DNA of 64,000 bases from CAVWNR01 sp963756525 (GTDB lineage Bacteria > Actinomycetota > Actinomycetes > Mycobacteriales > Jatrophihabitantaceae), in contig CAVWNR010000004.1 of NCBI GenBank assembly GCA_963756525.1, positions 1 to 64,000 on the forward strand, in the 5' to 3' direction. Below the pieces are notes generated by a model. It worked only from the letters and a program-made list of their open reading frames with translations. It searched no databases and was not told where the DNA came from. Every line of letters begins with the position of its first letter. The first letter of the stretch is position 1. Shown here one piece after another: positions 1 through 9,090 of this stretch. Made by a program: the position numbers and the translations under genes.

Positions 1-226
1 ACGATCCTTCGGCGCCATGTTGTTGACGACCTTGCCGCCGATGCAGCTCGCCCTCGCTGATGTCCTCGAGGCCCGCGATCATGTTCAGGGTCGTCGACTT
101 GCCGCACCCGGACGGCCCGACCAGGATGACGAACTCGCCGTCGGCGATGTCGAGGCTGATCTTGTCGACCGCCAGCGCGCCGTCCGGAAAGCGCTTGGTG
201 ATCTCGTCGAGGATGATCTCGGCCAT
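1..226 (-). pseudogene. sugC: SugC-like ABC transporter ATP-binding protein, 5' part, frameshifted
   Basis: ATPase of the carbohydrate importer encoded next to it. Only the N-terminal part lies in the window. The protein starts MAEIILDEITKRFPDG and has a Walker A motif, GPSGCGKSTT, followed by NMIAGLEDISEGEL, very like mycobacterial SugC (trehalose importer). After GEL the frame breaks near position 44: the expected IGGKVVNNMAPKDR is present but in another frame, as if two bases were lost. It is either a real frameshift or a sequence error close to the window edge. It begins 5 bases after the stop of the upstream permease gene, so it belongs to that operon. Family assignment is firm; intactness is not. 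Confidence 0.75.
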
Positions 227-230
227 TTCC

Positions 231-1064
231 CTACCCCTTCACGGCGCCGGAGGTGAGCCCGGCGACGATGCGACGCTGGAAGAACAAGACGAACACGATG
301 ATCGGGATGGTGATGATGACTGCCGCCGCCGCGATGGAGCCGGCCGGCTGCTCGAACTGCGAACTGCCGGTGAAGAACGCGATGGCTGCCGGCACGGTGC
401 GCGCCCGGTTCGTCGCGGTCAACGAGATCGCGAAGAGGAACTCGTTCCACGTGGTGATGAACACGAGAATGGCGCAGGTGACCATGCCCGGAGTCGCCAA
501 CGGGGCGATCACCCGCAGAAACGCCTGCATGGGCGTCGCGCCGTCGACCTTCGCGGCCTTTTCCAGCTCCCACGGGATCTCCCGGAAGAACGCCGAGAGA
601 ATATAGATCGACATGGGCAGCGCGAACGCGATGTCCGGGATGATCAGCGCCCACCAGGTGTCGAAGAGCCCCAGAAAGCGGGTGATGTTGAACAGCGGGG
701 TGACGAGCGAGATCGTCGGAAACATCGCGATGAGCAACGATGTGCCGATCAGCGCACGCTTGCCGGGGAAGCGCAGCCGGGCCACGGCGTAGGCGGCCAG
801 CGACCCGACGGCGACCGCGATCGCGGTCGTGATCACGGCCACGACGATCGAGTTGATCAGCGCTCGGGTGAAGTCGGACGTCTGGAAGATCCCCTTGAAA
901 TTCGCCCACGTCCAGTTCGTGGGCCAGAAGTCCTCCCAGTTCGAGATCGACGCCGGCGCCTGGAATGCCACGGCGATGATCCACCACACGGGGAAGAGCG
1001 CCCACGCGATGACGACCGCGTCGGCGCTGCCCCAGCCGAGCTTCTGTCTGCTTGTCGTGGCCAT
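231..1064 (-). CDS. sugB: Carbohydrate ABC transporter permease, SugB/MalG type
   Basis: Second membrane subunit of the sugar importer, 277 aa, about six membrane helices. The ATG at 1064 overlaps the stop of the preceding permease as ATGA, which fixes the start. The cytoplasmic EAA loop that docks on the ATPase is visible near residue 185 (ELEKAAKVDGATPMQAF). A longer reading of the same frame runs upstream, but it would overlap most of the other permease gene. Neighbours (LpqY-like binding protein, SugA-like permease, SugC-like ATPase) suggest trehalose or a related disaccharide as substrate. That substrate is inferred from similarity, not visible in this protein itself. Confidence 0.88.
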   Translation of the reverse strand: MATTSRQKLGWGSADAVVIAWALFPVWWIIAVAFQAPASISNWEDFWPTNWTWANFKGIFQTSDFTRALINSIVVAVITTAIAVAVGSLAAYAVARLRFPGKRALIGTSLLIAMFPTISLVTPLFNITRFLGLFDTWWALIIPDIAFALPMSIYILSAFFREIPWELEKAAKVDGATPMQAFLRVIAPLATPGMVTCAILVFITTWNEFLFAISLTATNRARTVPAAIAFFTGSSQFEQPAGSIAAAAVIITIPIIVFVLFFQRRIVAGLTSGAVKG

Positions 1065-2008
1065 CAGCTCGCCTCCTGCCCCGGCGCTGCGGCGCCAAAA
1101 CCGATGACGAAGAGGAACGAGATGATCGCCACGCAGATGAAGATCAGGATCGATATCGCCGACCCGACGCCGAGGTTCAGGGCGGTGAACAGGTTGTCGT
1201 AGCCGAGGATGGACACCGACCCTGTGTTGTGCGCGCCGTTGGTCAGGATGTAGATGTTGTCGAAGATGCGGAACGCGTCGAGCGTCCGGAACAGCAGCGC
1301 GACCAGGATCGCCGGCTTCATCAACGGCAGGGTCACCCGCATGAAGCGCTGGGATGCGGTGGCGCCGTCGACCTTGGCGGCCTTCTGCAGGTCCTCTGGC
1401 ACCAACGCGAGCCCCGCCATCAGGAGCAGCGCCATGAACGGCGTCGTCTTCCAGACTTCGGCAAGGATGATGATTGCGATCGCCGGGACGGTCTGTGTCA
1501 ACGGCGCGCCACCGGAAAGCCCCGCCAGATACCCGATGCCGGGCGTCCACGCGAACTGCCAGCTGAACGCCGCGACGACCGTGACGATGCCGTAGGGCAG
1601 CAGCACCGCGGTGCGCACCCAGCCGCGCAGGTAGAGCGTGCGGTGCATGAGCAAGGCGATCAGCATGCCGAGCACGAATTCGATCGCGACCGACACCACG
1701 GTGATGATGACGGTGACCACCAACGCGCGCCACCAGAACGGGGACGAGAGCACGGTGCCGTAGTTCGTGAGGCCGATGAATTTGGCCTGGGAGGGGAAGC
1801 GCAGGTCGTAGCGCTCCAGCGAGAGGTAGATGGCGTAACAGATGGGGTAGGCCGTCACCGCCAGCATGATCACGACGGCGGGAAGGCAGAGCAGCCAGCC
1901 GAGGCGCCGTTCGGCCCGAGCCCCTTCCGAGAGCGGCGCTCTTCCGCGACGGCGGCCGGTAGGGGCTGCCGCGGTCGCGACCGTCGCCGTTTCGGCAGTC
2001 TGGCTCAC
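1064..2008 (-). CDS. sugA: Carbohydrate ABC transporter permease, SugA/MalF type
   Basis: First membrane subunit of the importer, 314 aa. A charged Arg-rich N-terminus precedes about six hydrophobic helices. The EAA motif, EDLQKAAKVDGATASQRF, lies near residue 210. It starts with GTG, overlapping the stop of the binding-protein gene (GTGA), and its own stop overlaps the next permease start (ATGA), so the three genes are translationally coupled. MalF-type permeases work as a heterodimer with the MalG-type partner encoded next to it. Confidence 0.88.
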   Translation of the reverse strand: MSQTAETATVATAAAPTGRRRGRAPLSEGARAERRLGWLLCLPAVVIMLAVTAYPICYAIYLSLERYDLRFPSQAKFIGLTNYGTVLSSPFWWRALVVTVIITVVSVAIEFVLGMLIALLMHRTLYLRGWVRTAVLLPYGIVTVVAAFSWQFAWTPGIGYLAGLSGGAPLTQTVPAIAIIILAEVWKTTPFMALLLMAGLALVPEDLQKAAKVDGATASQRFMRVTLPLMKPAILVALLFRTLDAFRIFDNIYILTNGAHNTGSVSILGYDNLFTALNLGVGSAISILIFICVAIISFLFVIGFGAAAPGQEAS

Positions 2009-3348
2009 GGGATCAGCCCCCTTGAGTTCAGCGCATCGCCGATGCCACTATGCAAGGTGTTCACCGCGGACTGCGGGTTCTGCCCGCCCGGCGGCGACAG
2101 CGTGTGTGAGATGACGATCGAGACGCTCTGGTAGGCCGGCGTCTGCGGGCGCACGCTGGCGTTCTGCAGCGACTCGTAGATCGCCTGGTACATCGGATAG
2201 TTCTGCTTGAAGTCCGGCGTCGGGTTGGTGTAGAAGCTCGAGAGCGTCGGCGGCAGGCCGCCCTTCACCGCGGCGACTTTCTGGTTGTCCTCGTTGCGCA
2301 GGCACAGCGCGGCCTGGAACGCTTCCTGCGGGTGCTGGGAGTACTCGCTGATGGCCAGGTCGATGCCGCCGATCGTCACCTTCGACGGCTCGCCCGGCAT
2401 GATGCCCGGGTAGGCCGCCCACTTGAAGTTGTCGACGAGGGGCTTGCCGTTGAACGTCGGAACCTTCGGCTTGTCCTGCTGCATCGACGGGTACACGAAC
2501 GGGTAGTTGAGCTCGAACGCTGCATTGCCGGCCTCCATCTGCAGCCGGTTCTGGTCCTCCATCTGGTTGGACAGCGACGGGTCCTTGGCCGGCGACTGGG
2601 CGAGGTCGCGCATCGTCTGTACGGCGGTGACCGCCGGCTGGCCGAGGCTGGGTGCGGTGCTGTCCTTGTTCAGGATGCTGCCCCCCGCGCTCGCCACCAG
2701 CGTGTTGAACCAGACGGTGAGCCCTTCGTACTGCGCGCCCTGGATCTCGATGAGGTGCGGCTTGCCCTGCTTGGCCAGCTGGGTTGCCATCGAGATCATC
2801 TCGGACCACGTCTTGGGCGGGGTCGGGACCAGGTCCGCGCGGTACCACAGCAGCTGGGTGTTGGTGTTGTACGGGACGGCGACGAGCTGGCCTTTCCAGG
2901 TGGCCGTCTGCAGCGGAACCGGCAGCGTGCCCTGCATCGCCTGTTGCCTGTTCGCCCCGGTCCACGGCCGGATCCAGCCGGCCTCGGCGAACTCGGCCTC
3001 CCAGGTGACGTCCAGGCCCAGGATGTCCATGCCGGCGTCGTGCGCGGCGAGCCGGCGGACCATTTGCTGGCGCTGCCCGTCGGCCGCCGAAGGCAGCTTC
3101 AGGTAGTTGACCTTGTACTTGCCGCCGGATGCCGCGGTGCAGGTGTTCGCCGCTTGCTGGATCGCCCCCGAGTTGTCCGGGAAGTTGTAGAAGTTCAGCG
3201 TGATCGGGCCGCCGCTGCCGCTGCTACATGCGGCGAGCGTTCCTGCGGCCACCGCGGCAGCGGCGAGACACGCGGCTGCGGATCCTCGCCGGGAACGCCG
3301 CCGCCGGAAGCGTGATCCAGCTCGGGCCGGCTGCCAGTCGCTGCGCAC
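2005..3348 (-). CDS. lpqY: LpqY-like sugar-binding lipoprotein of the trehalose-type importer
   Basis: Solute-binding lipoprotein, 447 aa. The start is a GTG at 3348 with AAGGGAGAG just upstream; the frame is open further upstream but without a plausible signal. The N-terminus is Arg-rich, then Ala-rich and hydrophobic, and ends in the lipobox LAAC, so it should be lipid-anchored outside the membrane. The mature part resembles mycobacterial LpqY: MDILGLDVTWEAEFAEAGW, NTNTQLLWYR and VTIGGIDLAIS near the C-terminus. LpqY-SugABC recycles trehalose in mycobacteria; I infer the same or a close substrate here. It is the first gene of the operon. No clear operator is seen in the 214 bases upstream. 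Confidence 0.87.
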   Translation of the reverse strand: MRSDWQPARAGSRFRRRRSRRGSAAACLAAAAVAAGTLAACSSGSGGPITLNFYNFPDNSGAIQQAANTCTAASGGKYKVNYLKLPSAADGQRQQMVRRLAAHDAGMDILGLDVTWEAEFAEAGWIRPWTGANRQQAMQGTLPVPLQTATWKGQLVAVPYNTNTQLLWYRADLVPTPPKTWSEMISMATQLAKQGKPHLIEIQGAQYEGLTVWFNTLVASAGGSILNKDSTAPSLGQPAVTAVQTMRDLAQSPAKDPSLSNQMEDQNRLQMEAGNAAFELNYPFVYPSMQQDKPKVPTFNGKPLVDNFKWAAYPGIMPGEPSKVTIGGIDLAISEYSQHPQEAFQAALCLRNEDNQKVAAVKGGLPPTLSSFYTNPTPDFKQNYPMYQAIYESLQNASVRPQTPAYQSVSIVISHTLSPPGGQNPQSAVNTLHSGIGDALNSRGLIP

Positions 3349-3562
3349 GCGGCTCTCCCTTCGCTGCGCAGGCGCGCTGGCTCGACGGGATCCGACCGGG
3401 CGTAGCACGCCGTACGTTGCGGACACTGCGGACGCTACGCAGCAACGACCGGGCCCGCAAGATCCGCGCGGTGCGACACAAGCGATCATCCAGGTCAGAT
3501 GCGCAGCCGTTACCTGCCCTCGACCGCGACGTGATCAAGCCCGCGGTGACCTAGGGGCAGCG

Positions 3563-5350
3563 CTAGTCCTGACCGGGAGTGGTCTTCGCGATCTGCATCA
3601 GGAACTCGATGTTCGTCCGGGTCTTCCTCAGCCGGTCGAGCATCAGGTCGAGGGCCTGCTGGGGATCGAGCGCGTGCAGCACCCGGCGCAGCCTGATCGT
3701 GACGGCCAACTCGTCGGGCGAGAGGAGCAGTTCCTCCTTGCGAGTCGACGACTGATCCACGTCCACGGCCGGGAACACCCGCTTGTCGGCGATGTCGCGC
3801 CGCAGCCGCAGCTCGGCGTTGCCGGTGCCCTTGAACTCCTCGAAGATGACCGTGTCGCCGGCCGAGCCGGTCTCGACCAGCGCGGTGGCGAGGATGGTCA
3901 GCGAGCCGCCGTTTTCGATGTTGCGCGCCGCACCGAGGAAGCGCTTGGGCGGGTAGAGGGCCGTCGAGTCGACGCCGCCGGAGAGGATGCGCCCGCTCGC
4001 CGGGGCGGCCAGGTTGTAGGCGCGGCCCAGCCGGGTGATCGAGTCCAGCAGGACCACGACGTCGTGCCCCATCTCGACCAGTCGCTTGGCGCGCTCGATC
4101 GAGAGCTCGGCGACCGTCGTGTGGTCGGAGGGGCGGAGGTCGAACGTCGAAGCGATGACCTCGCCCTTCACCGAGCGTTGCATGTCGGTGACCTCTTCGG
4201 GGCGCTCGTCGACGAGCACGACCATGAGGTGGCATTCCGGATTGTTCACCGCGATCGCGTTGGCGATGGCCTGCAGGATCATCGTCTTGCCCGCCTTGGG
4301 CGGCGAGACGATCAGCGCGCGCTGGCCCTTGCCGATCGGCATGACGAGGTCGATGACGCGGGTGGTGAAGATGTGCGGCTCGGTCTCCAGGCGCAGCCGC
4401 TCCTGTGGGTAGAGCGGGGTGAGCTTGGTGAACTCGACCCGTCCCTTGGCCTGCTCCGGGTCGCGGCCGTTGACGGTGTCCAGCCGGACCAGCGGGTTGT
4501 ACTTCTCGCGCCGCTCGCCTTCGCGCGGCTGGCGGATGGCACCGGTGACGGCGTCACCGCGACGCAGGCCGAACCGGCGCGCGTAGGAGTTGGCGACGTA
4601 CACGTCCTCGGGGCTCGCGAAGTAGCCGCCGGTGCGGATGAACCAGGCGTTCTTCTCCTCGATCGTGTCGAGGATGCCGGCGACCGGGACGAGAACGTCG
4701 TCTTCCGCGATGACGGGCTCGGTGTCGCCGCCGCTTCCGCCGGCGCGCTCACCAATCCGGTCGCGGTTGCGACCGCGGCGGTCCCGGTAGCGGCGTCCGC
4801 GACGGCGGCCGCCGTCGAAGTCATCGTCGTCGCGCTGCCCGGCTTGGCCGCTCGGCGCGGTCTGCGCGGGCTGGCTGCCCTGAGGCTGCTGCTGTCGGGC
4901 CGGCTCCTGCCGGGTCTCCGGACGGGGCTGCTCCTCCGCACGACGCTGCTGCTCGTGGCGCTGCCGATCCTCAGCCGGCTGCCGGCGCGGCTGAGCCTGG
5001 CGGCCCGCGGCGCCGTCCTCGGACGGCGCGGTGGGCGCGGCGTCGGCGGTCACGGCCGGCTGGGCCGGCGCGCCGTCGGCGGGCGGAGCGGATGGCGCGG
5101 CCGGTGGCGCCGACGCGGCGGAGGAGCCGTCGCGAGCCCCGCCGGCGCGGCGAGCCTGGATGGTGGCGACAAGGTCGCCCTTGCGCATCTTGGCGGTGTC
5201 GATGCCCATTCCGGCGGCGAGTTGCTGCAACTCGGGCAGCAGCATCGACGAGAGGGAACCGCTCTTGCGCCGTGCGGTGGAGCGGGCTGCCGAGGGCGCC
5301 GCGTCGACGGCGAGCAGTGTCTGCTCTGACTGCTCAGTGGTCTGTGTCAC
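3563..5350 (-). CDS. rho: Transcription termination factor Rho
   Basis: Hexameric RNA-dependent ATPase that ends transcription, 595 aa. The N-terminal Rho-N helical domain (about residues 30-70, LPELQQLAAGMGIDTAKM) is followed by a long Ala/Pro/Gln/Arg-rich insert (about 75-205, with RGRRYRDRRGRNR), typical of actinobacterial Rho and absent from E. coli Rho. Next come the cold-shock-like RNA-binding domain and the ATPase core with Walker A PPKAGKT and Walker B VVVLLDSITRLGRAYN. It starts with GTG at 5350, with GGAAGGAT about 13 bases upstream. It lies after thrB on the same strand, the usual actinobacterial order, but 351 bases separate them and hold a structured leader. Confidence 0.97.
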   Translation of the reverse strand: MTQTTEQSEQTLLAVDAAPSAARSTARRKSGSLSSMLLPELQQLAAGMGIDTAKMRKGDLVATIQARRAGGARDGSSAASAPPAAPSAPPADGAPAQPAVTADAAPTAPSEDGAAGRQAQPRRQPAEDRQRHEQQRRAEEQPRPETRQEPARQQQPQGSQPAQTAPSGQAGQRDDDDFDGGRRRGRRYRDRRGRNRDRIGERAGGSGGDTEPVIAEDDVLVPVAGILDTIEEKNAWFIRTGGYFASPEDVYVANSYARRFGLRRGDAVTGAIRQPREGERREKYNPLVRLDTVNGRDPEQAKGRVEFTKLTPLYPQERLRLETEPHIFTTRVIDLVMPIGKGQRALIVSPPKAGKTMILQAIANAIAVNNPECHLMVVLVDERPEEVTDMQRSVKGEVIASTFDLRPSDHTTVAELSIERAKRLVEMGHDVVVLLDSITRLGRAYNLAAPASGRILSGGVDSTALYPPKRFLGAARNIENGGSLTILATALVETGSAGDTVIFEEFKGTGNAELRLRRDIADKRVFPAVDVDQSSTRKEELLLSPDELAVTIRLRRVLHALDPQQALDLMLDRLRKTRTNIEFLMQIAKTTPGQD

Positions 5351-5701
5351 TTACTTTCGGATCCTTCCGAAGCGATCCGCGCGGAATATGGGCGCGGACC
5401 TATTGACGAGCCGGCCCACGGTTTGGCCGGTTCGACTCCCGAGCGTCAACCGGCTCGGGAAGTCTGCGGTGAGCCAGCCCTTCCTCTGCTACGCCGCGGG
5501 ATGGGGCGTGGTTTGAGGCGTCGACGCAAGTGAGCTTCGAACCAAGAACCCTGCGGTCGGCGTTGCGGGGATACGCCGCGTGGCGGGGAGCCGGCGATTA
5601 TCGCTGGCGCCAGAGCTGACAGGCCTGAGCGTAGACGCTCGGCGTATCCGTAGCAACACAGGGGGGTCGCGGCGTGTTCCCGAGTCGCTCGCGGTCGCGT
5701 C
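5351..5701 (-). promoter_or_regulatory. thrB-rho gap with a structured rho leader
   Basis: This 351-base gap contains no gene I can support. Close to rho it holds overlapping inverted repeats. Stem A pairs 5411-5416 with 5425-5430. Stem B pairs 5427-5432 with 5448-5453 and has an inner GAC/GTC pair. A long-range 7-bp pairing joins 5408-5414 with 5450-5456. Stems A and B share bases 5427-5430 and so exclude each other. A short inverted repeat, GAGCGT-AG-ACGCTC, lies at 5627-5640, just after thrB, with no T-run to make it a convincing terminator. A 27-codon Arg-rich frame with a TTG start (5446-5529) ends inside stem B; I do not call it a gene. Rho autoregulation is known in other bacteria; here it is inference. 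Confidence 0.45.
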
Positions 5702-6637
5702 TCACGCTCCCGACCGCGCGCCGTCCGGATCGACGCCCAGCCGCTGCGCGCGCCAGCCCGCCGGGCACAACGAGCGCGCCAGGCCGGCCTCATCGTCGTC
5801 GCGGGCGAGCGCGAGCACGGTCGGACCCGCTCCGGACACGACGGCGGGCACGCCGGCGGCGCGCAGCCTGGCCACCAGTCCGGCCGTCTCGGGCATCGCC
5901 GGCGCGCGGTACGGCTGGTGCAGGAGGTCGTCGGTGGCCGGCAGCAGCGCGTGCGTCGCACCGGTCAGCGCGGCGACCAGCAGGGCAGCCCGCCCGGCGT
6001 TGAACGCCGCGTCGCCGTACGGCACCTCGGCAGGAAGCAGCTTGCGGGTCTCCCCGGTGGGCGCCGGCGCCGAGGAGATCAGCACGACCGGCCGGATCGC
6101 GGGGTCGCAGTCCAGTCGCACGGCCTCGGGACGGCCGCCGCTGGACCAGGCGACGGTGAGCCCGCCGAACAAGCACGCCGCGACGTTGTCGGGATGGCCC
6201 TCCAGCGCGGACGCCAGGGCCAGGACCTCGGCGTCGGGCAGCCGGTCGTCGCCGTCCGGGACGAGCTCGCGGGCCAGCACGACGCCGGCGACGATCGCCG
6301 CCGCCGATGAGCCGAGCCCGCGCCCATGGGGGATCTTGTTCACGGCGCGCAGTTCGACGCCGGACGGCTGGCCGCCGAGCACGTCGAACCCGGCCCGCAT
6401 CGCCCGCACGACGAGATGCGCCTCGTCCCGCGGCACCTCCTCGGCGCCCTCACCGCTGACGTCGATCGCGATGCCCCGGCCGCTCACTCGGGCCGTGACG
6501 TGGTCGTGCAGGGCGAGCGCGAGGCCCACGGCGTCGAAGCCCGGGCCGAGATTGGCGGCCGTCGCGGGCACCCGGACATGCGCCGGGCCGGTGCGGAACA
6601 CGGGGCGAGCCGGATCGGTTCCGGCGGGCGGCGCCAC
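5702..6637 (-). CDS. thrB: Homoserine kinase
   Basis: Phosphorylates L-homoserine with ATP, the step before threonine synthase, 311 aa. GHMP kinase fold: the N-terminal motif VPATAANLGPGFDAVGLAL and the ATP-binding glycine/serine loop PHGRGLGSSAAAIVAG near residue 110 are both present. The GTG start at 6637 lies one base after the thrC stop, so thrC and thrB are coupled. It is the last gene of the hom-thrC-thrB unit. The tail (about 35 residues from RSLCPAGWRAQRLGVD) is ordinary for the family. Confidence 0.96.
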   Translation of the reverse strand: MAPPAGTDPARPVFRTGPAHVRVPATAANLGPGFDAVGLALALHDHVTARVSGRGIAIDVSGEGAEEVPRDEAHLVVRAMRAGFDVLGGQPSGVELRAVNKIPHGRGLGSSAAAIVAGVVLARELVPDGDDRLPDAEVLALASALEGHPDNVAACLFGGLTVAWSSGGRPEAVRLDCDPAIRPVVLISSAPAPTGETRKLLPAEVPYGDAAFNAGRAALLVAALTGATHALLPATDDLLHQPYRAPAMPETAGLVARLRAAGVPAVVSGAGPTVLALARDDDEAGLARSLCPAGWRAQRLGVDPDGARSGA

Positions 6638-6638
6638 C

Positions 6639-7727
6639 TCAGGCCAGCCCGAGCGCGGTCGCGGCAGCGCGCCCGTCGACCGTGACCGTCACCGGCTTCG
6701 GCGCGCCGGCGATCGCCCAGTCCGGATCCTTCAGGCCGTTCCCGGTGACCGTGCAGACGACGGTCGAGCCGGGCGGGATCCGGCCGTCGGCGGCAGTCAT
6801 CAGCAGGCCGGCGACGCTGGCCGCTGACGCCGGCTCGACGAACACCGCCTCGGCGCGCGCCAGCAGCCGGTACGCCTCGAGGATCTGCTTGTCGGTGACC
6901 GCGGCGATGAGGCCGCCCGACTCGTCACGCGCAGCCTCGGCCAGCCCCCACGATGCCGGGTTACCGATCCGGATCGCCGTGGCGATCGTCATCGGATGTG
7001 CCACCGGCGCACCGATGACGATGGGGGCGGCGCCGGCGGCCTGGAATCCGAACATCTTCGGGGCGCCCGGGACCACACCATCGCGGGCGTATTCGCGGTA
7101 GCCGCGCCAGTACGCGGTGATGTTTCCGGCGTTGCCGACCGGAATGCAGTGCACGTCCGGGGCGCGCCCGAGCTGGTCGCAGACCTCGAACGCTGCGGTC
7201 TTCTGCCCTTCCAGGCGGTCCGGGTTGAGCGAGTTGACCAGCGCGACCGGGTAGTCGACCGCCAGCTTGCGGGCCATCTCGAGGCAGTCGTCGAAATTGC
7301 CGTCGACCTGCAGCAGCCGGGCACCGTACACCAGCGCCTGCGCCATCTTGCCGAGCGCGATCTTGCCCTGCGGGACCAGCACGGCGCAGGTCATGCCGGC
7401 GCGCACCGCGTATGCGGCGGCGCTGGCTGAGGTGTTGCCGGTCGACGCGCAGATCACGGCCTTGGCGCCCACCTCGGCCGCCTTCGAGATCGCGAGCGTC
7501 ATGCCGCGGTCCTTGAACGACCCGGTCGGGTTCGCGCCCTCGACCTTGAGGTACACGGTGCAGCCGGTGCGGCGGGACAGCTCATCGGCCACCACCAGCG
7601 GCGTGCCGCCCTCGAACAGCGTCACCACCGGGGTCGCCAGCGTCACGGGCAGCCGGCCGCGGTACGCCTCGATCACGCCGGGCCAGAAGGCGGCCGTCCG
7701 CTGCACGCGCTCGCGGGCGCTAGTCAC
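6639..7727 (-). CDS. thrC: Threonine synthase
   Basis: PLP enzyme converting O-phosphohomoserine to threonine, 362 aa. The PLP lysine lies in NPTGSFKDRGMTLAI and a phosphate-binding glycine loop follows (CASTGNTSASAAAY). I place the start at the GTG at 7727, which overlaps the hom stop and has GAAGGGATG upstream. A much longer open frame continues into hom but encodes low-complexity shadow sequence. It lies between hom and thrB in one operon, so both upstream and downstream steps are made from the same transcript. Confidence 0.96.
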   Translation of the reverse strand: MTSARERVQRTAAFWPGVIEAYRGRLPVTLATPVVTLFEGGTPLVVADELSRRTGCTVYLKVEGANPTGSFKDRGMTLAISKAAEVGAKAVICASTGNTSASAAAYAVRAGMTCAVLVPQGKIALGKMAQALVYGARLLQVDGNFDDCLEMARKLAVDYPVALVNSLNPDRLEGQKTAAFEVCDQLGRAPDVHCIPVGNAGNITAYWRGYREYARDGVVPGAPKMFGFQAAGAAPIVIGAPVAHPMTIATAIRIGNPASWGLAEAARDESGGLIAAVTDKQILEAYRLLARAEAVFVEPASAASVAGLLMTAADGRIPPGSTVVCTVTGNGLKDPDWAIAGAPKPVTVTVDGRAAATALGLA

Positions 7728-9006
7728 CTGGCATCCCTTCGACGCGCATGACGCTCGCGGCGCGGCGGATGAAGTCCATGCCGGAGAGCTGCTCGACCGT
7801 GCGGGCCAGCGCGGCGTCCGGCGCGGTGTGCGTGACGAGCACGAGCGTTGCGGCGTCCCCGCGGCCTTCCTGGCGGACGGTCTGGATGCTGACGCCCTGC
7901 TCGGCGAACGCGCCGGCGACCGTGGCGAGCACGCCTGGGCGGTCGGCCACGTCGAGCGCGATGTGATACCGGGTGAGCACGTCGCCCATCGGGCGGACAC
8001 GCAACCCGGCGTACGCGCTCTCGCCCGGACCGCGCCCGCCGTTGATCCGGTTGCGGGCCACCGTGACGAGGTCGCCCAGCACGGCGCTCGCCGTAGGCGG
8101 TCCCCCCGCGCCGCGTCCGTAGAACATCAGCGAACCGGCCGCCTCGGCCTCGACGAACACCGCGTTGAACGCGTCGCCGACGCCGGCAAGCGGATGGTCG
8201 CGGGGGATCATCGCCGGGTGCACGCGCACCGCCACCGCGTCGTCGGCCCGCTCGCAGATCGCGAGCAGCTTGACCGTGCAGCCCATCGCCCGGGCGCTGG
8301 CGATGTCGGCAGCGGTGATCTCGGCGATGCCTTCCCGATAGACGTCCGCGGCGGTGACCCGGCTGTGGAAGGCGAGTCCCGCGAGGATCGCGGCCTTGGC
8401 CGCGGCGTCGAAGCCGTCGACGTCCGCCGTGGGGTCGGCCTCGGCGTAGCCCTGCCCGGTGGCTTCGGCGAGCGCCTCGTCGAATCCCGCTCCGGTGGCG
8501 TCCATGCGGGAGAGGATGTAGTTGGTCGTCCCGTTCACGATGCCGATGACGCGGGTGATCCGGTCGCCGGCGAGCGAGTCGCGTAGCGGCCGCAGCAGCG
8601 GAATCGCACCGGCCACCGCGGCCTCGTAATAGAGGTCGGCACCGGACCGAGCGGCGGCATCGTGCAGCGTCGCGCCGTCCTCGGCGAGCAGGGCCTTGTT
8701 GGCGGTGACCACGCTCTTACCGGAGCCCAGCGCGCTGAGCAACAGCGTTCGTACCGGCTCGATACCGCCGATCACCTCGACGACCAGGTCCACGTCGTCG
8801 CGCTCGACCAGGGCGGACGCGTCGGTGGTCAGCAGGTCGGCCGGGATGTCGGGATGGCGGTTCGGCCGGCGCACCGCGATGCCCGCGAGCTCGAGTGGCA
8901 CCCCGACCCGCGCCGCGAGGTCGTCGGCGTGCTCACGCAGCAGCCGGGCGACCTGCGAGCCCACCACGCCGCAGCCGAGCAGCGCAATTCTCAACGCATC
9001 GCCCAT
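7720..9006 (-). CDS. hom: Homoserine dehydrogenase
   Basis: NAD(P)-dependent reduction of aspartate semialdehyde to homoserine, the branch point to threonine and methionine, 428 aa. The Rossmann motif GCGVVGSQVARLL is at the N-terminus, followed by VVTANKALLAEDG and the substrate-domain signature EAAVAGAIPLLRPLRDS. A C-terminal ACT domain (from about residue 350, HIALDVADRPGVLATVAGAF) is where threonine usually gives feedback inhibition. The ATG at 9006 has a strong ribosome site, AGGAGG, 5 bases upstream. It is the first gene of the hom-thrC-thrB operon; lysA upstream is separated by 148 bases that carry a tandem repeat. Confidence 0.97.
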   Translation of the reverse strand: MGDALRIALLGCGVVGSQVARLLREHADDLAARVGVPLELAGIAVRRPNRHPDIPADLLTTDASALVERDDVDLVVEVIGGIEPVRTLLLSALGSGKSVVTANKALLAEDGATLHDAAARSGADLYYEAAVAGAIPLLRPLRDSLAGDRITRVIGIVNGTTNYILSRMDATGAGFDEALAEATGQGYAEADPTADVDGFDAAAKAAILAGLAFHSRVTAADVYREGIAEITAADIASARAMGCTVKLLAICERADDAVAVRVHPAMIPRDHPLAGVGDAFNAVFVEAEAAGSLMFYGRGAGGPPTASAVLGDLVTVARNRINGGRGPGESAYAGLRVRPMGDVLTRYHIALDVADRPGVLATVAGAFAEQGVSIQTVRQEGRGDAATLVLVTHTAPDAALARTVEQLSGMDFIRRAASVMRVEGMPGD

Positions 9007-9090
9007 CGGTCCTCCTCAGGACCGCTCGCTCCGCTCGGGTCCGTCGTCCGACCGAACGCCTCACGGCGTCGGCGAGCACTCTTCGCGCAA

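Noticed and set aside
60..1202. Long plus-strand frames opposite the sugar permease genes
   Set aside because: They are Arg/Asp/His-rich low-complexity readings with no family motifs, antisense to clear permease genes; high GC makes such frames common.
3349..3562. Possible gene or operator between lpqY and rho
   Set aside because: Open frames there are short and antisense-like, and I found no clear palindrome or regulator box.
5627..5640. Intrinsic terminator after thrB
   Set aside because: The inverted repeat has a 6-bp stem and a 2-base loop with no T-run; too weak to call.
6639..8000. Extended thrC start at 8000
   Set aside because: The extra residues are Ser/Arg/Pro-rich shadow of hom; GTG 7727 has a ribosome site and gives the usual threonine synthase length.
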